From CAZJGF01 sp964545665 (GTDB taxonomy: Bacteria > Chloroflexota > Dehalococcoidia > GIF9 > AB-539-J10): 25,833 bases of DNA. Made by a program: the position numbers and the translations under genes. The stretch is from positions 1-25,833 of the forward strand of contig CAZJGF010000008.1 in assembly GCA_964545665.1 (NCBI GenBank). Direction: 5' to 3'. Under the pieces are notes generated by a model that worked only from the letters and a program-made list of their open reading frames with translations, was not told the DNA's origin and made no database searches. This document shows positions 1 through 6,860 of this stretch, one piece after another. Positions within the stretch are counted from its first letter, which is position 1; every line of letters starts with the position of its first letter.

Positions 1-51
1 GCAACCGACTTGTAATCGGTAGGTTAGTGGGTTCGAGTCCCCTCTCGGGCT
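1..51 (+). tRNA. tRNA-Thr(TGT), 5' end cut by window edge
   Basis: The visible part begins in the anticodon arm. The stem ACCGA/TCGGT encloses the seven-base loop CTTGTAA, which puts anticodon TGT (reads ACA, Thr) in the middle. A T-arm with the TTCGAGT loop and the 3' acceptor strand CTCGGGC plus discriminator T follow. No CCA is encoded. One T-stem pair looks mismatched. It heads a tRNA cluster that leads into tuf, as in many bacteria. Confidence 0.85.
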
Positions 52-92
52 GGGTTGGATTTTTTAAATATCGTGTGGTAAACTTAGAATGG

Positions 93-180
93 GGAGGGGT
101 GCCGGAGTGGTTAATCGGAACAGTCTGTAAAATTGTCGCCCGTTCGGGCTACGTAGGTTCGAATCCTACCCCCTCCACCA
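93..180 (+). tRNA. tRNA-Tyr(GTA)
   Basis: The acceptor strands GGAGGGG and CCCCTCC pair perfectly, followed by discriminator A and an encoded CCA. The anticodon loop CTGTAAA gives anticodon GTA at 127-129. A long variable arm (class II tRNA), with a CGCCCG/CGGGCT-type stem, is present as expected for bacterial tRNA-Tyr. It is the only one of the three tRNAs here that encodes its CCA. Confidence 0.95.
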
Positions 181-196
181 TAAGAGGCAAAAATAG

Positions 197-269
197 GCCC
201 ACATAGCTCAGCAGGTAGAGCACGTTCTTGGTAAGAACGGGGTCACCAGTTCGAATCTGGTTGTGGGCT
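197..269 (+). tRNA. tRNA-Thr(GGT)
   Basis: Acceptor strands GCCCACA and TGTGGGC pair. The anticodon stem CGTTC/GAACG encloses loop TTGGTAA with anticodon GGT (reads ACC, Thr). The D-arm AGCTCAGCAGGTAGAGC and the TTCGAAT T-loop are canonical. No CCA is encoded. The 3' end is only 7 bases from the tuf Shine-Dalgarno sequence, so tRNA and tuf are probably co-transcribed and separated by tRNA processing. The common tRNA-Gly of Thr-Tyr-Gly-Thr-tuf clusters is absent. Confidence 0.95.
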
Positions 270-292
270 CTGAGATAAGGAGGTTAGTAGAA

Positions 293-1501
293 ATGGCAAA
301 GAAGGTTTTTGAGCGTGCTAAGGAGCATGTCAATGTGGGCACCATAGGTCATGTTGATCACGGCAAGACTACTCTCGTCTCAGCCATGACTATGGTTTTG
401 GCTAAAACAGGAAAGGGCTATAACGAGTACCGCGCTTTTGAAACTATAGACAACGCTCCTGAGGAGAAGGCCCGCGGACTGACTATTGCCATCTCCCATC
501 TTGAATATGAAACTGAGAAGCGTCATTATTGCCATGTTGACTGCCCGGGGCATGCCGATTACATTAAGAACATGATAACCGGGGCAGCTCAGATGGATGG
601 AGCGGTTCTGGTAGTGGCTGCTGACGATGGTCCTATGCCACAGACCAGGGAACATATTCTTCTGGCTCGTCAGGTGGAAGTTCCCTGCATAATGGTAGCT
701 CTCAATAAGGTAGATTTGATGGAGGATCCTGAGTTGTTAGACTTGGTGGAGGTAGAGGTTAGAGATCTGCTGAAAAAATACAACTTTCCTGGTGATGATG
801 TGCCTGTAGTCAGGCTAAGCGCCCTTAAGGCTCTCGAATGTGGCTGTGGCAAAAGGGAATGTCAGTGGTGTGGAAAGATATGGAAATTGCTTGATACTAT
901 GGATGAATATGTTCCTATGCCAGCGAGGAACAAAGATAAGCCTTTCTTGATGCCGATAGAGGACGTATTTAGCATTAAAGGTCGGGGAACTGTGCCCACG
1001 GGAAGAATAGAACGCGGCGTGGTTAACTCTGGGGATGAGGTGGAAATAGTAGGGTTGCAGGAAACCAGAAAAACGGTGGCTATCAGCGTGGAGATGTTCC
1101 ACAAGACGTTGGCCAAGGCGGAGGCTGGCGATGCAGTTGGGGTACTGCTGCGCGGCATAGACCGTGACGAGATAGAGAGAGGGCAGGTTCTGGCAGCACC
1201 AGGCACAGTGAAGCCTCATACTGAAGCTGAAGCTGAAGTATACATTTTGACTAAGGAGGAAGGTGGTAGACATACTCCCTTCTTCAATGGCTATAAGCCT
1301 CAGTTCTATATCAGGACCATGGATGTCACCGGCGAGATAGCTCTTCCTGAGGGTGTGGAAATGGCTATGCCTGGTGATAGTCTAACTCACATGAACATTA
1401 AGACTATCTCTCCTGTAGCTATGGAGGAAGGATTGCGCTTCGCTATCAGGGAGGGTGGCAGGACAGTGGGGGCTGGTGTTATCAGTAAAGTGAAGAAGTA
1501 A
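293..1501 (+). CDS. tuf: Elongation factor Tu
   Basis: This is the translation elongation GTPase that delivers aminoacyl-tRNA to the ribosome (402 aa). The P-loop GHVDHGKT lies at residues 19-26, and the switch and G3 region DCPGH and the G4 motif NKVD follow. Domains 2 and 3 are complete, with the EGGRHTPFFNGYKPQFYIRT segment and a C-terminal IREGGRTVGAG. I chose ATG 293 because AAGGAGG lies at 277-283. An in-frame upstream start at 263 would fall inside tRNA-Thr(GGT). An unusual cysteine-rich insert is present late in the G domain, with Cys at residues 183, 185, 190 and 193 (CxC-x4-CxxC spacing). Most EF-Tu proteins lack these cysteines. The gene is followed by rpmG after two bases. Confidence 0.98.
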   Translation: MAKKVFERAKEHVNVGTIGHVDHGKTTLVSAMTMVLAKTGKGYNEYRAFETIDNAPEEKARGLTIAISHLEYETEKRHYCHVDCPGHADYIKNMITGAAQMDGAVLVVAADDGPMPQTREHILLARQVEVPCIMVALNKVDLMEDPELLDLVEVEVRDLLKKYNFPGDDVPVVRLSALKALECGCGKRECQWCGKIWKLLDTMDEYVPMPARNKDKPFLMPIEDVFSIKGRGTVPTGRIERGVVNSGDEVEIVGLQETRKTVAISVEMFHKTLAKAEAGDAVGVLLRGIDRDEIERGQVLAAPGTVKPHTEAEAEVYILTKEEGGRHTPFFNGYKPQFYIRTMDVTGEIALPEGVEMAMPGDSLTHMNIKTISPVAMEEGLRFAIREGGRTVGAGVISKVKK

Positions 1502-1503
1502 AA

Positions 1504-1674
1504 ATGGCTAAGAAAAAGGGGGGACTGCGCACGATTATCCATCTAGCTTGCAGTCAATGTCAGCAGAGGACGTATACCAGTACCAAGAATCGGAAGAATG
1601 ATTCACAGCGCTTAGAGTTAAAGAAGTATTGCCCCCATTGCCATGTTCACACTCTTCATCGAGAGACGAAATAG
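1504..1674 (+). CDS. rpmG: 50S ribosomal protein L33
   Basis: A 56-residue basic protein with two CxxC-type knuckles: C16-x2-C19 and C43-x2-C46. This is the zinc-binding form of L33. The sequence RTYTSTKNRKNDSQRLELKKYCPHC is typical of the family. It starts two bases after the tuf stop codon and ends three bases before secE, so translation is probably coupled to tuf. Family and position (tuf-rpmG-secE-nusG) agree. Confidence 0.96.
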   Translation: MAKKKGGLRTIIHLACSQCQQRTYTSTKNRKNDSQRLELKKYCPHCHVHTLHRETK

Positions 1675-1677
1675 TCT

Positions 1678-1923
1678 ATGACAACTCGTGCTCAGAAGGC
1701 TAAGGCCGCCAAGCCTGTACTCACGCCAGCCAAGAAGAAATCGAGATTGAGTTTCTTTCCTGAGGCTGTAGAGGAGCTGAAGAAAGCACACTGGCCAACA
1801 AGGCGGGAGACTACAAGGTTGAGCATTGTAGTTCTCATTGTCTGTGTTGTTGTGGGGGCTATCTTGGGTGCTATAGATTATGGCTTTACCAGGTTGATTG
1901 CTGGTTTGCTTCCGGGAGGTTGA
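1678..1923 (+). CDS. secE: Preprotein translocase subunit SecE
   Basis: SecE is the small essential subunit of the SecYEG protein-export channel. The 81-residue product has a basic N-terminal tail, the conserved amphipathic motif FFPEAVEELKKAHWPTRRET, and a single transmembrane helix at about residues 49-72. This is the short one-helix form common outside enterobacteria. It sits 3 bases after rpmG. The nusG ribosome binding site lies inside its last codons. Confidence 0.96.
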   Translation: MTTRAQKAKAAKPVLTPAKKKSRLSFFPEAVEELKKAHWPTRRETTRLSIVVLIVCVVVGAILGAIDYGFTRLIAGLLPGG

Positions 1924-1930
1924 TGCACGA

Positions 1931-2458
1931 ATGTCTAATGGTCGGTGGTATTTGTTGTATGTGTCTTCCGGGCGCGAGGATCGGGCTAAGAGGAACTTGG
2001 AGCAGCGTAGCAAATATATGGATGCCGGGGATAAGATATTTGATGTGGTGGTACCCACGAATAGAGAAATTGAAATCAAGGGTGGGAAGCGGCGCACTGT
2101 GAGCAGGAAAGCCTTTCCGGGTTACATTATGGTTCACATGGACTTGGATGAGCATAGCTGGGATATAGTGCGAAATACCCCCGGTGTTGCTGGCTTTGTT
2201 AGCACTGGCGTTAAACCGGTGCCTCTAGCTGAGGAGGAGGCAAATAGTATCCTTAGCCGAATGGATGAGGCCCCTGCTGAGGTTAAGGTGACTTTTAAGA
2301 GGAGTGATAGTGTGCGTGTGACCAGCGGCCCTTTCATCGATTTTATCGGTAAGGTGGAGGAAGTTAATCCGGACAAGGGTAAAGCGATAGTGGCGCTATC
2401 TCTTTTTGGCAGGGAAACACCTGTGGAGTTGGACTTCATGATGGTGGAGAAGATATAG
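1931..2458 (+). CDS. nusG: Transcription termination/antitermination factor NusG
   Basis: NusG binds RNA polymerase and modulates pausing and termination. The 175-residue protein shows the NGN domain (RWYLLYVSSGREDRAKRNL at the start, then RKAFPGYIMVHM and NTPGVAGFV) and a C-terminal KOW domain (residues about 125-175, VRVTSGPFIDFIGKVEEVNPDKG). I chose ATG 1931, since GGGAGGT lies at 1915-1921 and the family begins just before the RWY motif. An upstream in-frame TTG at 1898 would overlap secE by 26 bases. Confidence 0.97.
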   Translation: MSNGRWYLLYVSSGREDRAKRNLEQRSKYMDAGDKIFDVVVPTNREIEIKGGKRRTVSRKAFPGYIMVHMDLDEHSWDIVRNTPGVAGFVSTGVKPVPLAEEEANSILSRMDEAPAEVKVTFKRSDSVRVTSGPFIDFIGKVEEVNPDKGKAIVALSLFGRETPVELDFMMVEKI

Positions 2459-2501
2459 CTGAGTTCCTGCCGAGCTTACAGAATTCTTGAGGTATGGTAG
2501 C

Positions 2502-2924
2502 ATGGCAAAAAAGGTCAAGGCGATGATTAAGTTGCAAATACCAGCTGGGAAGGCTACCCCAGCGCCACCTGTAGGGCCAGCTTTGGGGCAGCACGGAGTC
2601 AATATTATGGCTTTTTGTAAGGAGTACAATGAGCGAACTGCCTCCCAGGAAGGTTTCATCATTCCCGCGGAGATAACTGTCTATACTGATCGTTCCTTCA
2701 GTTTTACCACCAAAATGCCGCCAGTTTCTGATTCATTGCGACGTGCTTTAGGTGTGGGGAGGGGCAGTGGCAATCCGAAGGGCGAAAAAATAGGTAGACT
2801 ATCTAGAGATGCGATTTATCAAATTGCTCAAGCTAAGATGAAAGATCTCAACACTACTGATATTGATAAGGCAGTAAGAACTATTGAGGGTACAGCTCGA
2901 AGTATGGGAGTGGAGGTGGAGTAA
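2502..2924 (+). CDS. rplK: 50S ribosomal protein L11
   Basis: L11 forms the GTPase-associated centre with 23S rRNA. The 140-residue length is typical. The N-terminal domain contains KLQIPAGKATPAPPVGPALGQHGVNIMAFCKEYN, and the RNA-binding C-terminal domain contains the PPVSDSLRRALG and GSGNPKGEKIG segments. ATG 2502 is preceded by GAGGT at 2489-2493. An in-frame TTG at 2487 is less plausible because the family begins MAKKV. Confidence 0.97.
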   Translation: MAKKVKAMIKLQIPAGKATPAPPVGPALGQHGVNIMAFCKEYNERTASQEGFIIPAEITVYTDRSFSFTTKMPPVSDSLRRALGVGRGSGNPKGEKIGRLSRDAIYQIAQAKMKDLNTTDIDKAVRTIEGTARSMGVEVE

Positions 2925-2969
2925 TCTGACAGTTGGTGGGAATTTGAATGATTTGCGGAATGTAAGTAG

Positions 2970-3680
2970 ATGGCAAGACATGGTAAGAAATACCAGGAAG
3001 CTAGCAAGCTTGTAGACAAGTCTAAGGCTTACTCACCTGAGGAAGCAATTGAATTGGCGAGGGAGGCTTCCTACGCCAGATTTGATGAGACGGTTGAGGT
3101 GCATTTGAGGATGGGGGTTAATCCACGCAGCGCGGATCAGCAGGTGCGTGGCGTGGCCTTGCTGCCCTGTGGATTGGGGAGAAAGATACGTGTGCTTGTC
3201 TTTGTTCAGGGGGAGGCAGTGAGGTTGGCTGAGGAAGCTGGAGCTGATTATGCTGGAGGAGATGAGCTTATTAAGCAAATCGAGAGTGGTTGGCTTGAAT
3301 TCGATGTATCTATGGCTACTCCTGATATGATGCCCAAGGTAGCCAAGCTGGGACGCATCTTGGGGCGGCGGGGCTTGATGCCCAATCCAAAGTCCGGTAC
3401 CGTGGTGTCGCCTCAGGACTTAGCTCGGGCCATAAATGAAGCACGTCAAGGTCGGGTAGAGTTTCGCCTGGATAGAACTGCTATTGTTCATTTGCCCATA
3501 GGAAAAGTTAGCTTTGATGCGGATAAGCTTCTGGAGAACTTGAGGGCAGTAATTGAAGCTATGGTTAAGGCGAAGCCTAGTGGGGCTAAAGGACAGTACA
3601 TTAGAAGTATATCGTTGTCCACTTGCATGGGGCCAGGATTGAAGCTGGATCTCAAATCAGCACTGGATTTGGCTGCCTAG
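2970..3680 (+). CDS. rplA: 50S ribosomal protein L1
   Basis: L1 binds 23S rRNA at the E-site stalk. The 236-residue product is full length. It has the start MARHGKKYQEASKLVD, the segment HLRMGVNPRSADQQVRG, and the signature region MATPDMMPKVAKLGRILGRRGLMPNPKSGTV. It follows rplK by 45 bases. The upstream region has only a weak purine stretch in place of a strong Shine-Dalgarno sequence, so translation may depend on coupling to rplK. Confidence 0.97.
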   Translation: MARHGKKYQEASKLVDKSKAYSPEEAIELAREASYARFDETVEVHLRMGVNPRSADQQVRGVALLPCGLGRKIRVLVFVQGEAVRLAEEAGADYAGGDELIKQIESGWLEFDVSMATPDMMPKVAKLGRILGRRGLMPNPKSGTVVSPQDLARAINEARQGRVEFRLDRTAIVHLPIGKVSFDADKLLENLRAVIEAMVKAKPSGAKGQYIRSISLSTCMGPGLKLDLKSALDLAA

Positions 3681-3693
3681 CTCCTTTTGTTAT

Positions 3694-3702
3694 TGTTATA
3701 AT
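3694..3702 (+). promoter_or_regulatory. Extended -10 promoter for rplJ-rplL
   Basis: The sequence TGTTATAAT is a perfect TATAAT box with a TGn extension. No convincing -35 box lies at 16-18 bases. Initiation would fall at about 3709-3711, exactly at the 5' end of the L10 leader structure. This supports a separate rplJL transcript. Confidence 0.65.
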
Positions 3703-3710
3703 AGAATTAT

Positions 3711-3825
3711 GCCAATGACGGCAGGTATCCCCGTTTCCGGGTAAGGGGGTTTAAAGCATTTGCCTGCTGAGGTGTAAGTCAACCCTGTGTCATTGGCGCA
3801 GGGTTATTTATTTGATGGGAGGGAT
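3711..3825 (+). ncRNA. Ribosomal protein L10 leader (autoregulatory mRNA element)
   Basis: The 115-base leader before rplJ folds into nested helices. The outer stem pairs GCCAATGAC (3711-3719) perfectly with GTCATTGGC (3789-3797). A second stem pairs 3721-3727 with 3761-3767, one pair being a G-U wobble. A small CCCG/CGGG hairpin lies at 3730-3741. The segment CCTGCTGAGGTGTAA resembles the conserved internal region of L10 leaders, where the L10(L12)4 complex binds. A competing helix AACCCTG (3781-3787)/CAGGGTT (3799-3805) would trap the 3' strand of the outer stem in its loop, so the two folds are likely exclusive. No clear U-tract follows, so control of translation seems more likely than termination. 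Confidence 0.85.
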
Positions 3826-4359
3826 ATGTTAAGAGGAAAGAAAGCAGAGATTATTGGTCAACTGGCGGACAAGCTGTCTCGAAGTACTATTGTTGTCGCT
3901 ACTAGCTATCAAGGTTTGGTGGCCAAAGAAATGGCTGAGTTACGCCGGGCCTTAGCTGGCGCAGGTGTTGATTACCGTGTGGTCAAGAATACCCTGGTTA
4001 GTTTTGCTGCCCGAAGTGCTAGCAGGGAGCAGGTGATGAGCATTGTTGATGGCCCTACGGCTCTGGCTTTTGGCTATGATGATGGAATCGAGACAGTAAA
4101 GGTACTAAACCAGTATATCAAATCCAAAGAGTCTTCTGTGGAAATCAAAGGAGGCTTGCTAGAGGAGCGGGTGCTCAGTGGTAGCGAGGTTATAGCTTTA
4201 GCCGCTTTGCCATCTAAGTCGGCGCTCATTTCACAGCTAGTAGGCCAAATGGAGGCTCCCATAAGGGGTTTACATAATGTTCTCAACTCTCCTTTGCAGG
4301 GGTTGGGGAACATATTACAAGCCATAGTCCTGAGCAAGGCGAAGGAAGTTACTGAGTAG
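3826..4359 (+). CDS. rplJ: 50S ribosomal protein L10
   Basis: L10 anchors the L12 dimers to form the ribosomal stalk. The 177-residue protein begins MLRGKKAEIIGQLADKLSRST and carries the conserved SYQGLVAKEMAELRRALAGA and VVKNTLVSFA segments. The C-terminal helix that binds L12 dimers is at about residues 140-177. ATG 3826 is chosen because it matches the family start and follows a GGAGG at 3818-3822, though the spacing is short. The in-frame start at 3787 would lie inside the leader RNA. Expression is probably controlled by the L10 leader. Confidence 0.96.
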   Translation: MLRGKKAEIIGQLADKLSRSTIVVATSYQGLVAKEMAELRRALAGAGVDYRVVKNTLVSFAARSASREQVMSIVDGPTALAFGYDDGIETVKVLNQYIKSKESSVEIKGGLLEERVLSGSEVIALAALPSKSALISQLVGQMEAPIRGLHNVLNSPLQGLGNILQAIVLSKAKEVTE

Positions 4360-4373
4360 AGAAGGAGGTAAAT

Positions 4374-4841
4374 ATGTCACCAGCAGAAACGAAGGTCGAG
4401 AAAGAGGAGAAAAAGCCTACCGAAGCGAAAGCAAAGAAAGAGACCAAATTGACGACCAAGGAGCAAATCATTGCCGCTATCAAGAGCATGACGGTAGTTG
4501 ACCTGGCTGACTTAGTTAAGGCCTTAGAAAGTGAGTTTGGAGTTAGCGCTACTCCTGTTGCCGTGGCAGCGGCAGCAGCACCAGCAGGGGCTCCTAGCCA
4601 GCCGGCTGAGGCACCTGCGGAAGAGGAGAAGACGGAGTTCAGTGTTACTCTCAAAAGTATTGGCGAAAGGAAGATTGAGGTCATCAAGGCAATGCGTGAG
4701 GTGACCGATTTGGGACTGAAGCAAGCTAAGGATTTCGTAGAAGCTGCTCCGCAGTTGATAAAGGAGGCTATTTCCAAGGAGGAGGCAACCGCGATAAAGC
4801 AGAAGGTGGAAGCGGCTGGAGCAGTTGTAGAGATTAAGTAG
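4374..4841 (+). CDS. rplL: 50S ribosomal protein L7/L12 with N-terminal extension
   Basis: L12 recruits translational GTPases to the ribosome. The 155-residue product is longer than the usual 120-130. The normal dimerization domain starts near residue 29 (KEQIIAAIKSMTVVDLADLVKALE). An Ala/Pro-rich hinge follows (residues about 60-83), then the C-terminal domain with GERKIEVIKAMREVTDLGLKQAKDFVE. The extra N-terminal 27 residues are nearly all K, E, T and A. Their start is well supported by AAGGAGGT 4362-4369 just upstream of ATG 4374. A TTG at 4449 would give a standard-length L12 but has a poor ribosome binding site. Confidence 0.96.
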   Translation: MSPAETKVEKEEKKPTEAKAKKETKLTTKEQIIAAIKSMTVVDLADLVKALESEFGVSATPVAVAAAAAPAGAPSQPAEAPAEEEKTEFSVTLKSIGERKIEVIKAMREVTDLGLKQAKDFVEAAPQLIKEAISKEEATAIKQKVEAAGAVVEIK

Positions 4842-4884
4842 AATTCCCTGAAAATTCGAAAAATTTGGCGGTGTGTTAGGTGAT

Positions 4885-5148
4885 ATGTCACTTACCAGCT
4901 GGCAGGCTATCCTGGGGATAGGGGTTTGTTTCATCTTTCTGGGCGTTGCTTCTGTACTTTGGAGCAGAAAGGAAAGAAGGTCATACTATAACTCCAGGGT
5001 AGCTCAAAGAGATGTGAAAGAGTTCATAACCCGTGAACCGGAGCGCCCCTGGTTAGATGCTTGGCGGATAGGTAGCAAGATTTTCCTCATCATTGGGGTT
5101 ATGCTGACAATTGCTGGCGGCGTTCTGTGGCTGGTCGTGTACAGATAG
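4885..5148 (+). CDS. Small two-helix membrane protein
   Basis: An 87-residue protein I do not recognise. It has two hydrophobic helices, about residues 7-26 and 64-85. Between them lies a charged segment (RKERRSYYNSRVAQRDVKEFITREPERPW) likely facing the cytoplasm, where positively charged residues cluster. ATG 4885 is preceded by TAGGTG. It follows rplL by 43 bases on the same strand and may be a read-through passenger of the ribosomal operon. Its TAG stop abuts the comM stop on the other strand with no spacer. Confidence 0.7.
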   Translation: MSLTSWQAILGIGVCFIFLGVASVLWSRKERRSYYNSRVAQRDVKEFITREPERPWLDAWRIGSKIFLIIGVMLTIAGGVLWLVVYR

Positions 5149-6591
5149 TCACACTACTTCTTTATGCCGATATTGCAAGGCTTCAGCTATGTGGTACACT
5201 TTGATGATGTCGCTGTTTTCCAAGTCAGCAATGGTGCGCGAAACCTTGAGGATGCGATGAAAAGCGCGGGCGGTAAGGTGGAGCTGCTTCATAGCAGTAC
5301 GGAGTAAGCTTTGCGCCGTTGATTCCACGGCGCAGAATTCTTTCACTTCCTTGGGGGTCATATCGGCGTTGCATGTTAACTTGGTGCCCTGAAAACGGTT
5401 AACCTGCAGCTCATGGGCCGTCTTGACCCTTCCCCCGACTTTTTCTGAAGTCTCCACAGGCTTGTCCTCGGTGAGTTTTTCATAGTCAATGTGAGGAACA
5501 TCGATGAAGATGTCAATGCGGTCAAGCAGTGGCCCGCTTATCCTCTTATGGTAGCGGGAGATTTCTCCTGGTGAACACTTGCATTCCTTGAAGGGGTCGC
5601 CATAGTAGCCACAGGGGCAGGGATTCATGGCTGCTGCCAGCATAAAGCTAGCTGGAAAAGTGACGCTGCCACGAGCGCGACTGACGGTAACGGTTCTATC
5701 TTCCATTGGCTGGCGGAGCGATTCCAGAGTGGCGTGCCCGAACTCGGGGAATTCATCAAGGAAAAGCACGCCGTGGTGGCTCAGGCTTATTTCTCCAGGA
5801 CGCGGCCATTGCCCGCCTCCCACTAGACCAGCATGAGAGATAGTATAGTGCGGAGAGCGAAAAGGGCGCTCTATGATGATAGGGGCATCTTGCGGCAATA
5901 GCCCGCTTACGCTGTAAATCTTGGTCACCTCTATAGCCTCTTCCATGGTTAGAGGCGGAAGTATGGAGGGTAAGGAACGAGCCAACATAGTCTTACCACT
6001 TCCCGGCGGTCCACACATAAGGATATTGTGTCTTCCTGCCGCTGCTATCTCCAGAGCTCTTTTGGCATGTTCTTGACCTTTGATATAGGTGAGAGTGAAG
6101 GCATAGTCGTGGTCAATTTGCTGCTGCCAGGTCACATCGCTGTGATATTCTGGGATCCCTGTTTCACCTTTAAGGTGATTAACCAACTGAGCCAGAGATT
6201 CCGCTGGGAATAGATGAGTGCCTTCCACTAAAGATGCCTCCTTGGCGTCATCCAAGGGCACAAACACGGTAGGCAGACCCTTATCACTGGCTAAAGCTAC
6301 CATGGGCAATATGCCATGAGTATGGCGTAGTTTGCCATCCAGAGACAACTCCCCCAGGAAGACGCTTTCAGATAGATCAGCGTATAATTGTCCTGAGCTT
6401 ATTAGTATGCCTATAGCTATGGGCAAGTCATAGGCCGGGCCTTCCTTTTTTAGATCTGCTGGTGCCAGATTGACGGTGATACGCCTAGTGGGGAACTTGT
6501 AGCCAGAGTTTCTTATAGCTGCTCTCACTCTCTCTCTGGCCTCTTGAACTGCCTTATCTGGCAAGCCTACAATGGTAAAAGAAGGTAACCC
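5149..6591 (-). CDS. comM: YifB/ComM-type Mg-chelatase-like AAA+ ATPase, 5' end in gap
   Basis: ComM-family hexameric helicases promote branch migration during natural transformation. The sequenced part is 480 residues. It begins at GLPSFTIVGLPDKAVQEARERVRAAIRNSG, which in the family lies about 25-30 residues from the N-terminus. Following are the ChlI-like N-terminal domain, a Walker A GPPGSGKT, a Walker B LFLDEF, the conserved RSPHYTISHAGLVGGG, the cysteine cluster CPCGYYGDPFKECKC, and the C-terminal Mg-chelatase domain with FHRILKVSRTIADL. The start codon is lost in the 100-N gap. The frame appears to run through the Ns into acpS, but that is an artefact. Confidence 0.93.
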   Translation of the reverse strand, partial: GLPSFTIVGLPDKAVQEARERVRAAIRNSGYKFPTRRITVNLAPADLKKEGPAYDLPIAIGILISSGQLYADLSESVFLGELSLDGKLRHTHGILPMVALASDKGLPTVFVPLDDAKEASLVEGTHLFPAESLAQLVNHLKGETGIPEYHSDVTWQQQIDHDYAFTLTYIKGQEHAKRALEIAAAGRHNILMCGPPGSGKTMLARSLPSILPPLTMEEAIEVTKIYSVSGLLPQDAPIIIERPFRSPHYTISHAGLVGGGQWPRPGEISLSHHGVLFLDEFPEFGHATLESLRQPMEDRTVTVSRARGSVTFPASFMLAAAMNPCPCGYYGDPFKECKCSPGEISRYHKRISGPLLDRIDIFIDVPHIDYEKLTEDKPVETSEKVGGRVKTAHELQVNRFQGTKLTCNADMTPKEVKEFCAVESTAQSLLRTAMKQLHLTARAFHRILKVSRTIADLENSDIIKVYHIAEALQYRHKEVV

Positions 6592-6691
6592 NNNNNNNNN
6601 NNNNNNNNNNNNNNNNNNNNNNNNNNNNNNNNNNNNNNNNNNNNNNNNNNNNNNNNNNNNNNNNNNNNNNNNNNNNNNNNNNNNNNNNNNN
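6592..6691. other. Assembly gap (100 Ns) between comM and acpS
   Basis: Exactly 100 Ns, a conventional placeholder for unknown length. Comparison with both families suggests that roughly the last 70 residues of AcpS and the first 25-30 of ComM are missing, which needs about 300 bases. The true gap is therefore longer than drawn and could hold another small gene. No duplicated flank is visible here. Confidence 0.95.
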
Positions 6692-6852
6692 GCTTCCTTG
6701 CCAGCAAATCGAGAGGCCAATGATGGGATTCTATCCTGGCAAATCTTGAGCTCAGCTTCAGTATAAACACGGGTTAAGAAACGCTCACCCCACTGCCTGA
6801 CTGCCGACTCGATGCGCTCCGTTTCTACAATGTCAATGCCGATGGAGGTCAT
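6692..6852 (-). CDS. acpS: Holo-[acyl-carrier-protein] synthase, 3' part in gap
   Basis: AcpS transfers 4'-phosphopantetheine from CoA to acyl carrier protein. The 53 visible residues contain the family N-terminus GIDIVETERIESAVRQWGERFLTRVYTEAE and end at SRFAGKE. The conserved Mg-binding Asp7 and Glu53 are both present. The remaining half lies in the gap. ATG 6852 starts eight bases after the upstream glutamate-synthase-like gene stops, so the two probably form an operon. Confidence 0.92.
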
Positions 6853-6860
6853 CTTCTCTA

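Noticed and set aside
263..292. Upstream in-frame start for tuf
   Set aside because: It lies within tRNA-Thr(GGT); ATG 293 has AAGGAGG and matches the family N-terminus.
1898..1930. Upstream in-frame TTG start for nusG
   Set aside because: It overlaps secE and adds residues not seen in NusG; ATG 1931 has a ribosome site.
3787..3825. Longer L10 N-terminus
   Set aside because: It falls in the L10 leader RNA, and the extra residues do not match L10.
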